A stretch of DNA of 64,000 nucleotides, from positions 248,001 through 312,000 of the forward strand of contig CASHTG010000020.1 of the NCBI GenBank assembly GCA_949357655.1, written 5' to 3'. The notes beneath the pieces were generated by a model that was not told where the DNA came from, did not search any database, and saw nothing but the letters and a program-made list of their open reading frames with translations. This document shows, piece by piece, positions 25,105 through 37,904 of the stretch. The DNA is from Parascedosporium putredinis. Its lineage: Eukaryota; Ascomycota; Sordariomycetes; Microascales; Microascaceae. Position 1 is the stretch's first letter, and the number at the start of each line of letters is the position of its first letter. The translations under genes were made by a program, and so were the position numbers.

Positions 25105-28100
25105 ATGCGCATGCATGAATCGACGGCCCGCTGTTACTACATACAAAATGCAGGCGGGCGAGAAGAGGCCGGAAGCCCTAACGTCACTTTCTCTTTTTTT
25201 CTTTCTTTTTTTCTTTTCTTTTCTAAATCCTCCCTATTCGCCCCGCACTTCCAACCTGGACACTGGATTATTCAGGCAAGGTAGGACAGGAAATGAGGCG
25301 GGAAATGGTCCTTTGTGGGCCGTCGAGGGGTTTGTTTCTCTTTTCCTATTGTCTTGAAGATATACAAACTTATCTCATCTCTTGCACTTTTATGGAAGAA
25401 GGGTTGTTTCCCCCTTCTCCTCAGCTCCCCACGTAACCGGTTTTGCCTCGTTGCTCTCTACGGCATAGTTTGTCTGATCGAGGGTTTCCCCTTCTTTTCT
25501 TAAAGAGACATGGGTTTTATATCTCCTGCACCATAGGCGCGGCTGGGGCGTCAAAAAGATGCAAATACGAGACTCGGGGTGGAAGAAGAGAGCGAGTAAC
25601 ACCGATGTCGCCGTCGACACGCCTAACCCCGTCTCAGTCCCTGTCTTACACTAACTGCCCATCGCTAACAACAATTATCAGCACGAGGAACCTAGATTCC
25701 GCGTGATGGAATGGTAGAGAGAGGGAGATGGTGAGAGGGGAAGAGGGGAGGGGAGGGGTAGAAGGGCGAGAGCTGGAGGCGTCGACGGGGAGAGAGGCGC
25801 GGTTGCAAGGAGAGGCCGAGAACCTCTCGATCAAGAGGAATCGCGCTGTCCGTTTCTCCTCCTCCTCCTCTTCCTCCTCCTCTTTCGCAGAGCCCGAGTA
25901 ACTCTCTGTTGTTTATTTGTTTGCGCGAATCCTCAACAGCGTCTCACACGCCCCCCTCCCCTCTTTCTCCCAACCATTTCCGGCACTACGCCCGCCACCG
26001 ACGAACCCGACACCTGTCGCTGAGCGTTGGGCACCTCTAAGCCACGGTAGGCGCGGGTATGGCGAAAGCATACTCTGCGCCGCCCAACCTACGCCTCACC
26101 ACATGCGAGATGGCGTATCATCCACCAAGAAGGAGAGCCCGACGGCGGCCTATGACATGGCTGGCTCGGCGTGAGGCATAAAACGCAGACCAGGGAAGAA
26201 AAGTAAGGGACACCGAAAACGAATAGGCGTGGTGAGGGAGAGGGCAGAAGGGAAGGAAAAGAAAAATGATGAAAGATGTTGTGTGTCTTCGTCTTTTCAT
26301 GCAACACGCATGCAAGAGGGCATGAAGGTGAAGATGCCCTAACCATATTCTGCCCACAGGATGCGGCCAAGAGAAATCAAGAAGAAGAAGGAGAAAAAAA
26401 AAGAAAAGAAAGGTACGGTTGAGTTCCGGTAGCAGCGCCTAAGCCGCATGTTATTCCCAAACGGGGAGCGTGGGAGAAGAGGGGGCGTGTCCGGCGGTTC
26501 GACCGCTCCCTCCGGCTGCCCTTTTCGAGATGTTCACAGCGAAAAAGAGGGCTGGGAGGGGAGGAGGAGCAGACCGATCCGCCGCCGTCGTGAATCAAGA
26601 GGGTGTTGAGGCCACCGCGCCGGAAGGGCCCCGCGGGCCCGCTACTGCCAGGGGTCAAAAGGGTCCTGGCAGGTCGGCGCAAAAAGCGTCGAGAGGCGAG
26701 GAGAAAAGAGGTGTGCTGCTTGCAGGCGGCCGGAAGGCCGGAAGAGGACGGGCACATGTGAAGAGAATGGCGGGCGGTGGGAGAGGTGGGGGGGACACAA
26801 TCGGAACGAACGAACTTTGTATCGATTGATAGTATCGTGAGCAACCGCAACCCCCGCTTCTCAACAAGGCGGTGATGATGGCGGGGTCGCCGTGCGAGGA
26901 TCTGAGAAGGCTTCTCGTCAAGAGAAACCCAGATCTGCCCGCCTTCTCCCTCTCTCAAAGGAGGCGGAGAGGGGGGTTTGGATCTCAAGAGGTGAGGTTC
27001 ATGCGTGGACAAGTCATCACCGCTGCTTCACGACCCCTGTCACATTTCCAGGGTCCGTCCACAAGCCCAACGTCCCATGTCCGTACACTACGTGTGCATA
27101 TCCCCAAGGATGGGTAGCTATACATACATATCCAAAGCACTTCAGTCTCGCATTAACTCCGCACGGCAGTGTCTCGAAGAAAGTGGCCGAGGGGGAAAGA
27201 TGGTCAAGTTGGAGGGAGCAGCATCTCGATTAGATCAAAGGATTTTCCCAGAGGAGAGGGGGAGGGGGATATTCACAAGGGAAACATCACGAGGTTGGGG
27301 GTGATGCGTCCGTTTCCACCCGAGTGCCCTTGTCGAGGATCACAGGGAAAAAAAGGCTGCAAGTCAAGGGTGATGCTGCACAGTAGCGGATGGCTGGGTT
27401 GGAAAGGTGGTAGCGTGGATGGAAAAGAGTAATGGGGCGCATATCAAGGCCTCCAGTTGCAGAACACAAGTGTCGGTGAACGGGAAAATGAGAACAGCTG
27501 CTACCCCCGCCCTTGGTCGAAAGGCAAAACTTAGATACCAAACGATTTGACGAAAAGAAGGAGAGGAAGGAAAAAAACTGGCGAGGGGAGAAGAGCAATT
27601 GAATGTGGGTTAAAGGTGGAAGAAAGGAGAAGAAAGAAGCAAGCAAGACCTGCGAAAAGGAATAATAGACCAAAAAAATCCAAGCCAAGGGAAAAATAAG
27701 ATTGTCCGTTCACCGGCCTTCGTCCAGCTGAATTGAATCCAGGGAGAACCGGTCACCCGTTGGGAAAGGCAGGAGGGAGGAGACGAGGACCCTCTCCCCT
27801 CCATTGCCTTTCTCGAGATCGCTCAGTTCGGACATATCCCTTTACTTTTTCCTCATCCGTTTTTCCTTCCTTCTTCTTCTCCCTTTTGTGGGCCGGAAGC
27901 GGTTTCGACGGTATTTCGTTTTTCCTCTTCTTGTTTCTTCTTCTCCCCTGATCATCAATTACATGGAAGCTGACCGTCCCACCTTTGGGAAATGGCGGTC
28001 GCTTAAAAGGGGACGAGAAAGACCAACCCCTGCGAGCCGTGCCGTCGGGAAGTCCGCCGTCCACCCATTGAAGGGCCGCTAGGGCGCCACACGTTCGGGG

Positions 28101-31100
28101 AGGGTCTCTCACCTTTCAGATTGGGAATGGCATTGTTTGTCTGGTGAGCCAGGGCTTTCCAGCTCGGCCTGCCATGGGACGAACTTTTGGGGCTCTTTCT
28201 ATTTTCGCTCACCCAGAAAATCTCTTCCTGGCCCCCTTCTGCTGGTCATTCCTCGCCTCCTGCGAGGAGACCACCATGGCCCGGGCCTTTACATCCCTGC
28301 TCGGCGAGGGGAGTTTTTTTCACCGTCATTTCGGAGAGGGAGACATGATGAGGACGTGGTGCGGGACCAAAGCATCACCCTCCGGCGCAGCATCCTTTCA
28401 CTTGGAGACCCCGAAGTGATATTATCTGGCGTTATCATGCGGTTCTGCCCTTCCATTAAGCATTAGTTGGCCTATCTAATAGCTGAGGGGCAGGGCACAC
28501 CTTAGCGGCTCTGGCTCATGGGCCTGGCCAACCTGGCCATACGTTGAGAATCCTGCTCGCAGAAGGGCAGAAAAGCGTTGGTCGCGATTAATCGATATGC
28601 AATATTTCCCAAGTCTTCCGAGTTCACCGGCCTCGGGAAGATGGGGAGTAAGGGGTTCGTCCTCGAGTCCCAAGTCCGGCTAGAGGTCGACATCCGGAGC
28701 GGCCTTTGGAAGACAAAGGGGATGCTTGGAATGCAATGGGATTTGCCATATTGGGCTCATTAGCCCGTGGTCGAAAGGTGTGTGCCCTGTTTGGAAACCT
28801 CGGTGGTATCAAGTCAGTTTGTATTCGTATAATAATGATAATTCCAAGGCTTTCTGGGACGGGGACATTGCAGCGGGCTTGACAACGCCTTCCATTAATG
28901 TGAAGGCAAGGGGGTGTGGGTGTGGGTGTGCGGTGGGTGTCGGGGCAGGGAGACTCGACAAAGGGCAGGCAACTGGGCTCCCCGGCTCGCCCATGGATTA
29001 GATTCCGGATGGAACCTTCTTCCCAGTGATATCGATCAATCTCGCGAACCCCTGCTAGTAGCAGCACCGCATTTCCACCCCTATTCTTTTTCTTTTCCAA
29101 TTTGGATCTTCCAGGGAGGAGGATTTACCGGTTGTGTCCTGCAGAAACAGGGTAGGATAAAAATCGAAATATTCCAGAGTTTCTGTGCCCCTCCATGGGA
29201 CAAAAAATTTTCAAATGAGGGGAGAAACAAAAAAATGACCCCGCTGTCAAAATCGAGAATCGCACACTTTCACGGTTGCGCTGGGCAAAAAGATGGTGAT
29301 GATGGGGAAGCATCGTAATCAATCGTCGCCGAGCTTTCAAGCTCCGGAAAGATCACAGTGCCCGAGGCCATATTGCTTTGAGCTCGCTCCAGTTTTGGAG
29401 CTCTCCAATGCTTTTGAACGAACCGACTCGGTCCTTCGTCTTTGCGACGGGTGCGCGCTACGCACGGTATAGGACTAGTGGGTGCCGGTACCTCTCCGTT
29501 TCGTAGTGGGGTTCGTTTCCACCCCCGATGTCTCCTGAGGGGTCATCGCACAGTGTGCGTATATCCGGTGAACGGTAGGAATGGCAACCCTTCCTCTCGT
29601 GCGCGGTCTTGTCGGGTGCGCTGGGTGCTCCTTTTGGTGGATGGGAGCCGGGCAAGATGAAGCGGTTTTCCTGGCAACCGAGCTTCAACCTGGGCTAACC
29701 TCGCTCCAACGGGAACCTGCTGTGGGCCAGAGAAGGAGCCCCACCATTCCTTGCCCACTTTCTTCCTTAGCACCACCAGAAAGCTGGGTCAATTCGCTGT
29801 GTTTCCCACCATCCACCACGAGGGGCAGTCTGGAGAGGTCACCTCATTAAGCCCAAAGGGATAGCTTGCAGCATCCGGGATTATGGGGTAATACGTAAAA
29901 CAACCAAATTTAAACGAATGTTTCTAGACAGATATGAAAAGGGAAGTGTTGTGGAAGCTAGAAGGGAGGATAAAGAGGCAAGAGCGAAAAGAGAAATAAG
30001 ATCGAAATTGGACGGGACGGCAGAGATGGGGCTGTTTCCGACAGGGCCGCGCCAGCACGGTAAAAGGCGGGTTCCTGTTCCACTTGTTAATAGAAGGAAA
30101 ATGCGGGTAGATGAAGAGCAATGGAGGTTACGGGGCAAGCGACAGCACCTTCCCGACGGAAATGGGGCATGGATATTGGTCCCGCCCAGACAGGCACAAA
30201 GTAGGGATGAAAACCGATAATCAAAACCAAGGAACACGGCTGGAAAGAGATCTATGGATGCTTGTATAATATCGCAGGTGTGGTAGTTCGCATCACCGTC
30301 AAGGGGACGGTCGAATTGAATCATTGCAGACGAGGAAAAGGAAGCCCTTGTCATGGAGGGTAAATGAGAAAGAGCTGGAGGCCTGCAATGCGTGGACACT
30401 GGTGAATGGAGGGTAATCCCCCTCCATAATTAACAAATACGTGGTCGATTAGATTCATCTGGTGTGCGAAAGGCATCGATTTTTCCGTGTCGTCCGCTGG
30501 GCCTGGGTTTCACTGGTTCCGCAAGAAGCTTGGTGGACTGCCTTCTCCTTTCATTGTTATCCACAATGGCACTAAGAAGTACTTGATGCAGGGACGATTC
30601 AGCAAGTGGCGATTATTTTGAGTGATGCGACGACCTCATCTCGATGCTAACGCTTAAACAGAGCGACGCTGCGGATTGTTTTTACTTCTTCTTCTTTGTT
30701 TTTATGTTTCTTAATTCTTTTCTTCTTGTTTTGGAAGAGAAGGGGATGGTAATGGGCACATAATACAAATGAGACCCGTCTTATTACCACCGAGGCCGCC
30801 AGCGTCTGAGCCTCTTGTCTGAACGAGAGACGGATCCAATGGATCTTTACCAAGAAGCAAGATGACCAGGACGAAGCGAAAAAGTAGGCTGAGCCATCTG
30901 GATTAGGTTCGGCAGCCGAATCAGGGCACCTCTGACGTTTATTCATCGCTCAACTAGGAAAGGGGAAAGCGACTTACGCAGAAGGGAGGGGCAGGAGGAG
31001 TAGAATGGGGCATGCACTTAGGTCTAGTGGGGTCAAGCCCGTCTCTGTGTCGTGAGGTACCTCAATACCGATTGACCGATCAATAGTTGATCAGTTCAAA

Positions 31101-34100
31101 GCTTGGCTGGGCAACATGGGCAACATCATTCCAGGACCAGACAAGCCAAACCTGACGACTTTCTTAACGGTGTTCTGTTCAGGTTCCCTTGTGACCTGAC
31201 GTACTTGTACGTTCGGGCTCCTGGACCTGGCGGTTCAGAGTCGATCGCTAGTTGAGGAAAGGAAGAACAGGGGTGGTGTATAAGGAGGTGCCGGGAGCGA
31301 CGCTCCACACACACTCTATGGGGGATTGGTGGTGTCAAGTTCTCCTACGAATTGCAAGAACAGAACCCTTTCATCTCGCTGGCCGAAGATCAGTCTCTCC
31401 AGAGATACGAGGCCGAGGTTATGGTGCGCTCCTTCACCCACCCCTTCAAGCGCCTCACCTTTGCACCCTCAGCCCCTTTTTCATGGATACCGAAACTTCA
31501 CCTAACACTTGGGAGAGATAATGTGGCCAGAGGGAGGGGACGAAACTGCGACCCCTTATTCTTTTCTTTTTCCTTCTTCTTCTCCATCTACCATGGCTGT
31601 TTACCCCTCCATGAAAAAAGCCCCTCCTTGAGTTCCCCTCCCCTCCTCAAAGTTTCGTCATACTAGTTTCCGTCTCGTCTTCGCATAATAGAAAGAGAGC
31701 CAAACGACTCCTCGGTTGTGGAGAGCAAAAGCCTTCCCTAAAATAGCTCGGTGCCTTGGCTTCGCTGTGGCGTTTGACTCCCTCTTTTTCCCCTCTCTTC
31801 TTTGGCGGAAAGCGAAGAGCTTCAACTTAACAAAGAGGGCCAAAAAAATATGTATGAACGAAAGGCCACAGCGCATGGAAATACTTTCAAGGGGTCCACA
31901 CGATATCAAAGGAAGTGAATCCTTGACTTACTTGTACAAGTAGTTCTGCCCTTGCTGCCCTCAGCCGACGGCTCCATCCCAATTAATCCTGGGCTGTCCC
32001 AAAACAGAAGGCTTCGACAATCGCGAGACGGGAATTCGGATGCCAATAGTTGGTCTCCATTAAAGCGAGTACCTCTTGCTTGTACCTTTTCATCGATGTT
32101 GGCTGGGAATGGTGGAGTGGAGGCTTTTTGTTCACAGAAGAATACTTCGTACGAAGACACTTAAACTGGTCACTTGGCCCTGAAGCATGCGCGGTGGGTG
32201 CTAGCAAGACGGGCCCGGGTACTTTACGCGGGAACCTCGGGCTCCCGCCTCTCGAATGGGTTACAGGAGATTTTTCTTCTTTAGTGCGAGGACAGTGAGG
32301 CCGCTAGTCTGAGAGCATAGTGGAGGGAGGAGCTCCACGAGCCGACAATTGATCGATTTGTTTCCCGCTAATATGGTCGATGCTGCTGCCAGCTTCTCAA
32401 TTTCCCTGGGGGAAGGAGGGGAGGAGGGGCAGTCTCCTGTGATTCACAGTGCCAGAGAGGCCAAGCAGAGTCTATCCGAGCTGGGGAGAGGATGACAATG
32501 TCAACCTGATAAGTTACTGGCACATTAGAGATTACGCGTAGATGGGTAGTGTTTCAGCCAAATCAAGCGCGTTTGAAAAGTACCGAGTACCTTGACACGC
32601 CTCGGCTTGAGCATTGGTGGTGAGCTTGGCGGGCACGGAGCGGAACCCCCAGGCTAAACCCAAGGGGAAATTTGGATACCCTCTATCATCTTTTGGACAC
32701 TCCCGTGTAATTTCAATCTCCACCCCCAAGCAACAAAGCAACCGGAACACCAGGCCGTGGAATCCCCATCCGCGTTGGAACACACACGCACCATTCCACT
32801 CAGACAGCCAGTTTCTCCAGATCACTATGTGCTTTTTCAGTTCTGTCTTTCATTCTTCATTCTTTGGGAGTTTCAATTTTTCTTTTCTTCTCCCTTTCGC
32901 GCACCTTCCATGTAGCCTCCTAAAAATGGAAGATTAGGGAGGAGATGAGGAAAGGAAAAAATTTTCCCTTCCAGCCTCCGTCCCTCCCCCTTCATCTGAA
33001 CCATGCTTTTGAGCCAGGGCGTGTAAGCGGCCTAAATAGAAATGTCTCTTTTCGTTCATTCCATCGCGAGCACACTCCAAGCAAAGTTTTACATGCCTTC
33101 GGGAACGATTGGCGCGGTCGAGATGATACGCGGCCCGTCGCCGTGTAATGGATAGTGCGGACTTACGTCGCTCAGGGAGCCTAGTTCCTCCGTATCTCGT
33201 TGGCGTGGAGGAGCAATATCGCTGGGGACAAAAGGTGTGAGTCGCATCCGTCTCTCCGTCCCTCTCGCTCTCTATCAACCTTGGTCACTCCAAATCACTT
33301 TGTTTTATATGCGCAATTATCATCCGCCCGTCCATCCCTCCAGTTCTCATCTGATTTTCTGATTTCCGTTCTTGTGGTTTTTTTCTCTTCCCCTCCATAC
33401 TCTCCCCTCTTCCCTCCCCGCCCCCTCCTCGATTTCACCCCACCAAAGGGAGGGGGGCAAGCAAAAGGAAGTCAACACAGAAATAAAATAAAGGTGGGCT
33501 GAGCCCCTTCAAGAACAAGAAAAAGAAAGGAAAAAAGGAGCAAGAGGCCTCTGTGGCTCTCTATTTCCAACACAAGGGAAAAAAGCCACAGAGCGTGTAT
33601 TAATACTCCTGAGATGGAAAAGTGATACCGCATTGTGTCATTGGGCCTTGGGGTGAGGAAATCCACAGCTGCAACTAGCAAAGCTCCATGCAGCAACGGG
33701 CAACCAACTCTGCCAGCTCTCAACCTAGCTCGCGGCAGCAGGACGCAGTGGACGGAAGCGAAGATGCCACCTCTCCCGCTCCCCGCTGCACGCAGAAGGG
33801 AAGAAAAAGAAAAAGAAAGGGAAAAGAAAAAGAAAAAGGATAGCCCCGCATGGCCTGGTCCATTTCCAGCACAGCTGTTTAGCGCATCCAGCGAGAGCGT
33901 CGCGAAAAGGGGTACAAGAGGTGTGCCAATCCCAGTCGGAGCTGGACGTGGAATGGAATGTATGGGGTACATCCCGAGACGAGAGCGGCCGTTCCAAACG
34001 TAGAAAGTACAACGTGCTGGTGGCCGCGGGAGTGGGTTGCTCGGGACGAAGCACTTTCGTACAATGTATTGAGCAGAGGCCGAAAAGTAGGCCCAAATCG

Positions 34101-34525
34101 GTGGACACTATCGGGGCGACCAAGGTTCCAGCTGCCAAAACAAGCAATCCCGGCGCCACAGTACATCGGGCAAAAGTAGCTGTCAGTCTAAAACACGGCA
34201 TTCTCTTTCAAAATTGCGAGTATTAGGTACCCTTGGGCAGGTACCACCAGCCTCCCATGTTCGCCCATGTTCCAATAGGAACTGGGCAAGGAGGGGCCAC
34301 GAGCATCGTGTCCAGGATGATCGTTGCCGAGGTACCTCGTACCGGAATGCCAAACAGAAAGTACACCGTATTACTCAGGTTCCAAAGTACCCTCACTCTG
34401 CCCACCCCTCTAAACCAGCACATTGGTTTTGCGCGCTCCCCAATGATCGCTGGGAGGGGGGAGGGGTCGTCCCTCTGCGACGGGGCTCTCTCGACGTTGT
34501 CGTTGTCGTCGTGCTGGTGGTGCTG

Positions 34526-34551
34526 CCACGACCCACGACCCACGACCCACG
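34526..34551 (+). repeat. Short tandem repeat (CCCACGA-type, about 3.5 units)
   Basis: The word CCACGAC repeats head to tail with a 7-base period, just upstream of the CT-rich leader of the transcription-factor gene. The unit is unlike the TTAGGG telomere repeat. Confidence 0.7.
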
Positions 34552-35161
34552 CCCCCTCTCCCTTTGCCAGATTTCCAGAAAATATCCCCTCCCCCACTCC
34601 ATTCAGTTCCCATCAATCTTCCCTTCTCGACAACCTCATCCTTCTTCATCAGCCTTCGCCATCACAACATCGTCTTGCGGTCGTTTTTCCCCTTGACGCC
34701 TCCCCTCTAATTCTCTTGTCGACTGAAGACAAGTCCCTCCACTACACTCCTTCCGTCGGAATCCTCTTTGTTGCAGCACATCACAGTCTTCACCTCAGTT
34801 GCCCCTAATACCACACCCCTTCACCCGGTTCATCCCCCTCCTCTCCCATCAGAATATTGGTTCCATGACCAGAATATCAACGAATCCGATGATCAAATAC
34901 ACACGCGAGTCTACCGAAGACGCACTTTAAACCCCACGGGAGCGCGTGCGAGCGAGGAGCCCACCAGAGTCAGACGATTTCAACCATCGTGCTGAGTTGC
35001 GTCGGCCGTTTCTTGGAGCAGTAAAGCCCACCCGTTGAGACAATCCAACTAGGACCACACAAGCAATACATTGCGCTGCGGCCATCGAGAGATATCCACC
35101 TGTTGCCTTCGTTTAAAACACCAAACGACGACAGTCTACCACCACACATCACATATTCAAG

Positions 35162-37904
35162 ATGCCCGGCGCAAGCGTGGCCGCTCTGCCCCCAGCGGCA
35201 GCCTCAACAACTGCGCCCAGGAAAACTTCACTCGCGCCAGAGCGGAAGTACAAATGCCAGTTCTGTAACAGAGCATTCAGCAGGAGTGAACACCGCAGCA
35301 GGCATGAGCGATCACGTACGTACTTTTTTTCCCCTCCCCCTCCCCCTCCTTCGTCCCTCCTTTGGTCTTTGCGCGTTACCCAGTGCCGAGTCGGGTGGGA
35401 GAGGATGATGGCACTGGGGGCGAGCTTCCCCGCTCGTCCTAGTCAAACCAACCCCTCATCGGACCACGAGACTAGGCCCTTACGTTCCGAAAGGGCGTTC
35501 CCTTGCCACCATCCCTCCCGCGCATCCTGACTTTTTAAAACGGCTGGCCGAGTGCTAACATGCGCTTCTCATTCTAGACACCAAGGAACGACCTTTCAAG
35601 TGCATGAAGTGCCGAAGCACCTTTGTGCGACGCGACCTCCTCCTTCGACACGACAGAACGGTGCACGCCAAGGATGGCGGCATCCCCTCCATAGCGACGG
35701 CAAGCGCCGCGCCGGACCCAAGACCAGAGCGATTGCCACACCTTCCAAGCCATCCATCGCGATCGACACGGCCACGATTGAGCAACAACAAATGGAAGCC
35801 TCGGGCGACGCCATCTTCGACGTCGAGGCCGCCGCCATGCTCGTTGCTGATCTCTCCCGCGCGGGTTCCTACGAGGGCAACAGCTCTATGGACTACACCA
35901 CCCAGGCCATGGAGCAGACCGTAACCTATCCCTCAGGCGCCATCGCTATTCCTCAAGTCCAGCAGGTTCCTTGGGACAAGTTCATGCCCCAGTCCGTCTC
36001 CGAGACCAAGGCGCACTCCATCACCTCGAGCGCCTCGGGCTCGTTTGATTCGCAACAGTCATTCAACAGCACCAGCACCGCCCAACCCCACGCTAGCCAG
36101 CTCCTCTCCATCAGTGGTCAAAATTGCAATGGTCTTGTTCCTGCCCTCCAGTCCATGATCAACTCTCTGCCCCGTTCCGGAGCCAACACTCCCGTGCCCC
36201 AATCCCCCAGTGTGCTCTCCAACGCCAACGCCGGATTCAGGGCCCCGCAGGTCAACAGTGACGATGAACGCAACATCATCCTGGACAACATTCGATCTCA
36301 CGATACGGAACGGGCCATCCCCGAAGGTTTCAGGCTTCCCAGTCAAGCTTCGTTGAACCGCTACCTTTCAACCTACTTTGGCCATTTCCATCACCACCTG
36401 CCCTTCCTGCACCCGGCCTCGTTCAACCCGACGCAGATTTCCCTCCATTGCTGCTCGCAGTCCTCAGCATCGGCGCTCTCTATGCCTTTGACCAGGATCA
36501 GGCTTATCTGCTTCACATTGGGTCCAAGATTCTCGTGAACCAGTTCCTCCAGCATAAGGAAAACTTCAGTTCGCGCAAGGTGCCCCTCTGGACCATGCAG
36601 AGCTCTCTTCTCAACATGATCTTCTCGAGCTGGAGCGGTGATCCCAAGGGATTGGAGTGGGCTTGCTCAATCAAGAGTCTGCTTGCCAATATGGTAGCCG
36701 GGAACCGGTATGAGTTGAAGCTCCGCCAAGAGGCCCGCGTCGGCCGACAGCCCACGCGTGCTGAGTGGGTCGAGGACGAGGATGCCGCCGGACGTATTAC
36801 GCCGTCTACATTTTCTTTGGCCTGCTGACCCTCACCTTCAACCACACCCCGGCAATCAACTTCAACGAGTTTGAGGATCTCCAGTTGCCTTCTAGCGAGG
36901 CCCTCTGGAACCTCAAGGTCACCGACGAGGCTGCCTGGAAGGAGCAACTCTCCGCGGCTCCCGTGGCGACTTTCCTCGATGCACATGACACGCTGTTCCA
37001 GGGTGAGAGGATTACCTACAGCGCCTTCGCGACCCGCGTCATGATCAACGCTCTCTTCCTCGAGGTGTGGTATCACAAGCGTAGTCCGGAAGCTCTGCAG
37101 GATGTCGTCACCGAGTACAAGCTCCGTCTTGCCCTCGAGACCTGGGAAAAGTCGCTCGACCTGTGTGAGCCTGAGGACGTTGTTATCCCTCTCAGCGCCC
37201 CCACAAGGGCCACCCTCTCCTGTTCAATGCTACGGCGATGTACCGCAACGCCCGCGCCCGTCTCGAGGTTGACCTCAAGACGGTCCAGGAAGCCCTCCGG
37301 TACCACGACTCGTACGAGGTGGCGGCCGCCATGTCCCATGCCAGGGATCGCGTCAAGCGTTCCAACGAGATGTTGAAGGTTATTGAAGAATGCTACAATT
37401 GCATTGAGACTGCTGTTATGCAAGGTGTGCGCTGGGTTGCACGCACCTCGCCTACCAACTGGAGTGTCGAGCACCCGCTATGCGGCATGGATCTGATGAT
37501 CATCCTCTCGCTCTGGCTCTACCGTCTGGAACATGACGATGAGCCTGCCACGCCCGAGGAACTTGCCATGTACAACAAGATCCGTCAGCTCTTTGAGAGG
37601 GAGCTTGACGATCCTGCTCACGCCTCCCAGCTCAGCTCTGTCGTTGCCAAGCTTTGGGGATCCATGTTGGATGAAGTGGTCGTCTGGGGGTAAGTCAAAT
37701 CCTGTTGCTAATCATTTTTTGTCCTTTCGGTTGATGAACACGATGCTAATATTTCATTCCTGCAGCATCACCCGTCTCATTGGCGAGTCTTTCCGACATC
37801 ACTCACAGGCCCTAGTCGGCTATGTTGATGATATTGAAGCATCCTCGAACGCGTCCACGCCCTCGATGATCTCGCAGGGTGCCGACGAGGATAGCGTGTA
37901 TTAG
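35162..37904 (+). CDS. C2H2 zinc-finger regulator with fungal transcription factor domain
   Basis: Nuclear regulator, resembling AmdX-type proteins of filamentous fungi; targets unknown. Exons 35162-35315, 35578-37689, 37766-37904; introns 262 and 76 bp. Two fingers at the N-terminus: Cys32/Cys35/His48/His52 and Cys60/Cys63/His76/His81, joined by the classic linker HTKERPF. The first intron splits the codon of His52, a zinc ligand, so unspliced RNA would lose the finger pair. Then a Ser/Gln-rich stretch and the fungal regulatory domain beginning LNRYLSTYFGHFHHHLPFLH, with many helical segments to the C-terminus. Four single-base breaks (35684-35687; about 36430-36440; 36784-36789; 37198-37202) bring the total to about 802 residues and close the phases. 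It stands next to an unusually long upstream region. Confidence 0.88.

Larger units (their letters stand above)
20693..35161. other. 14.4 kb region without a convincing gene
   Basis: Lies between the divergent cdc25 and transcription-factor genes. I looked for conserved motifs, linked frames with good splice sites, and RNA genes and found none I can defend. It holds simple repeats (annotated separately), many CT-rich blocks with long T tracts (about 22490-22530, 25190-25225, 27840-27950, 33360-33420), and GGTACC/CTTCGTAC palindromes. The right-hand 500 bases (from about 34560) are CT-rich and look like the promoter and leader of the downstream regulator. The longest open frame is 280 codons on the - strand (22439-21597) with no recognisable motif. 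Long non-coding transcripts or long leaders cannot be excluded by reading alone. Confidence 0.5.

Noticed and set aside
26377..27012. 211-codon - strand frame in the long gap
   Set aside because: Low-complexity Ser/Pro/Arg composition, no motif, no supporting splice structure.
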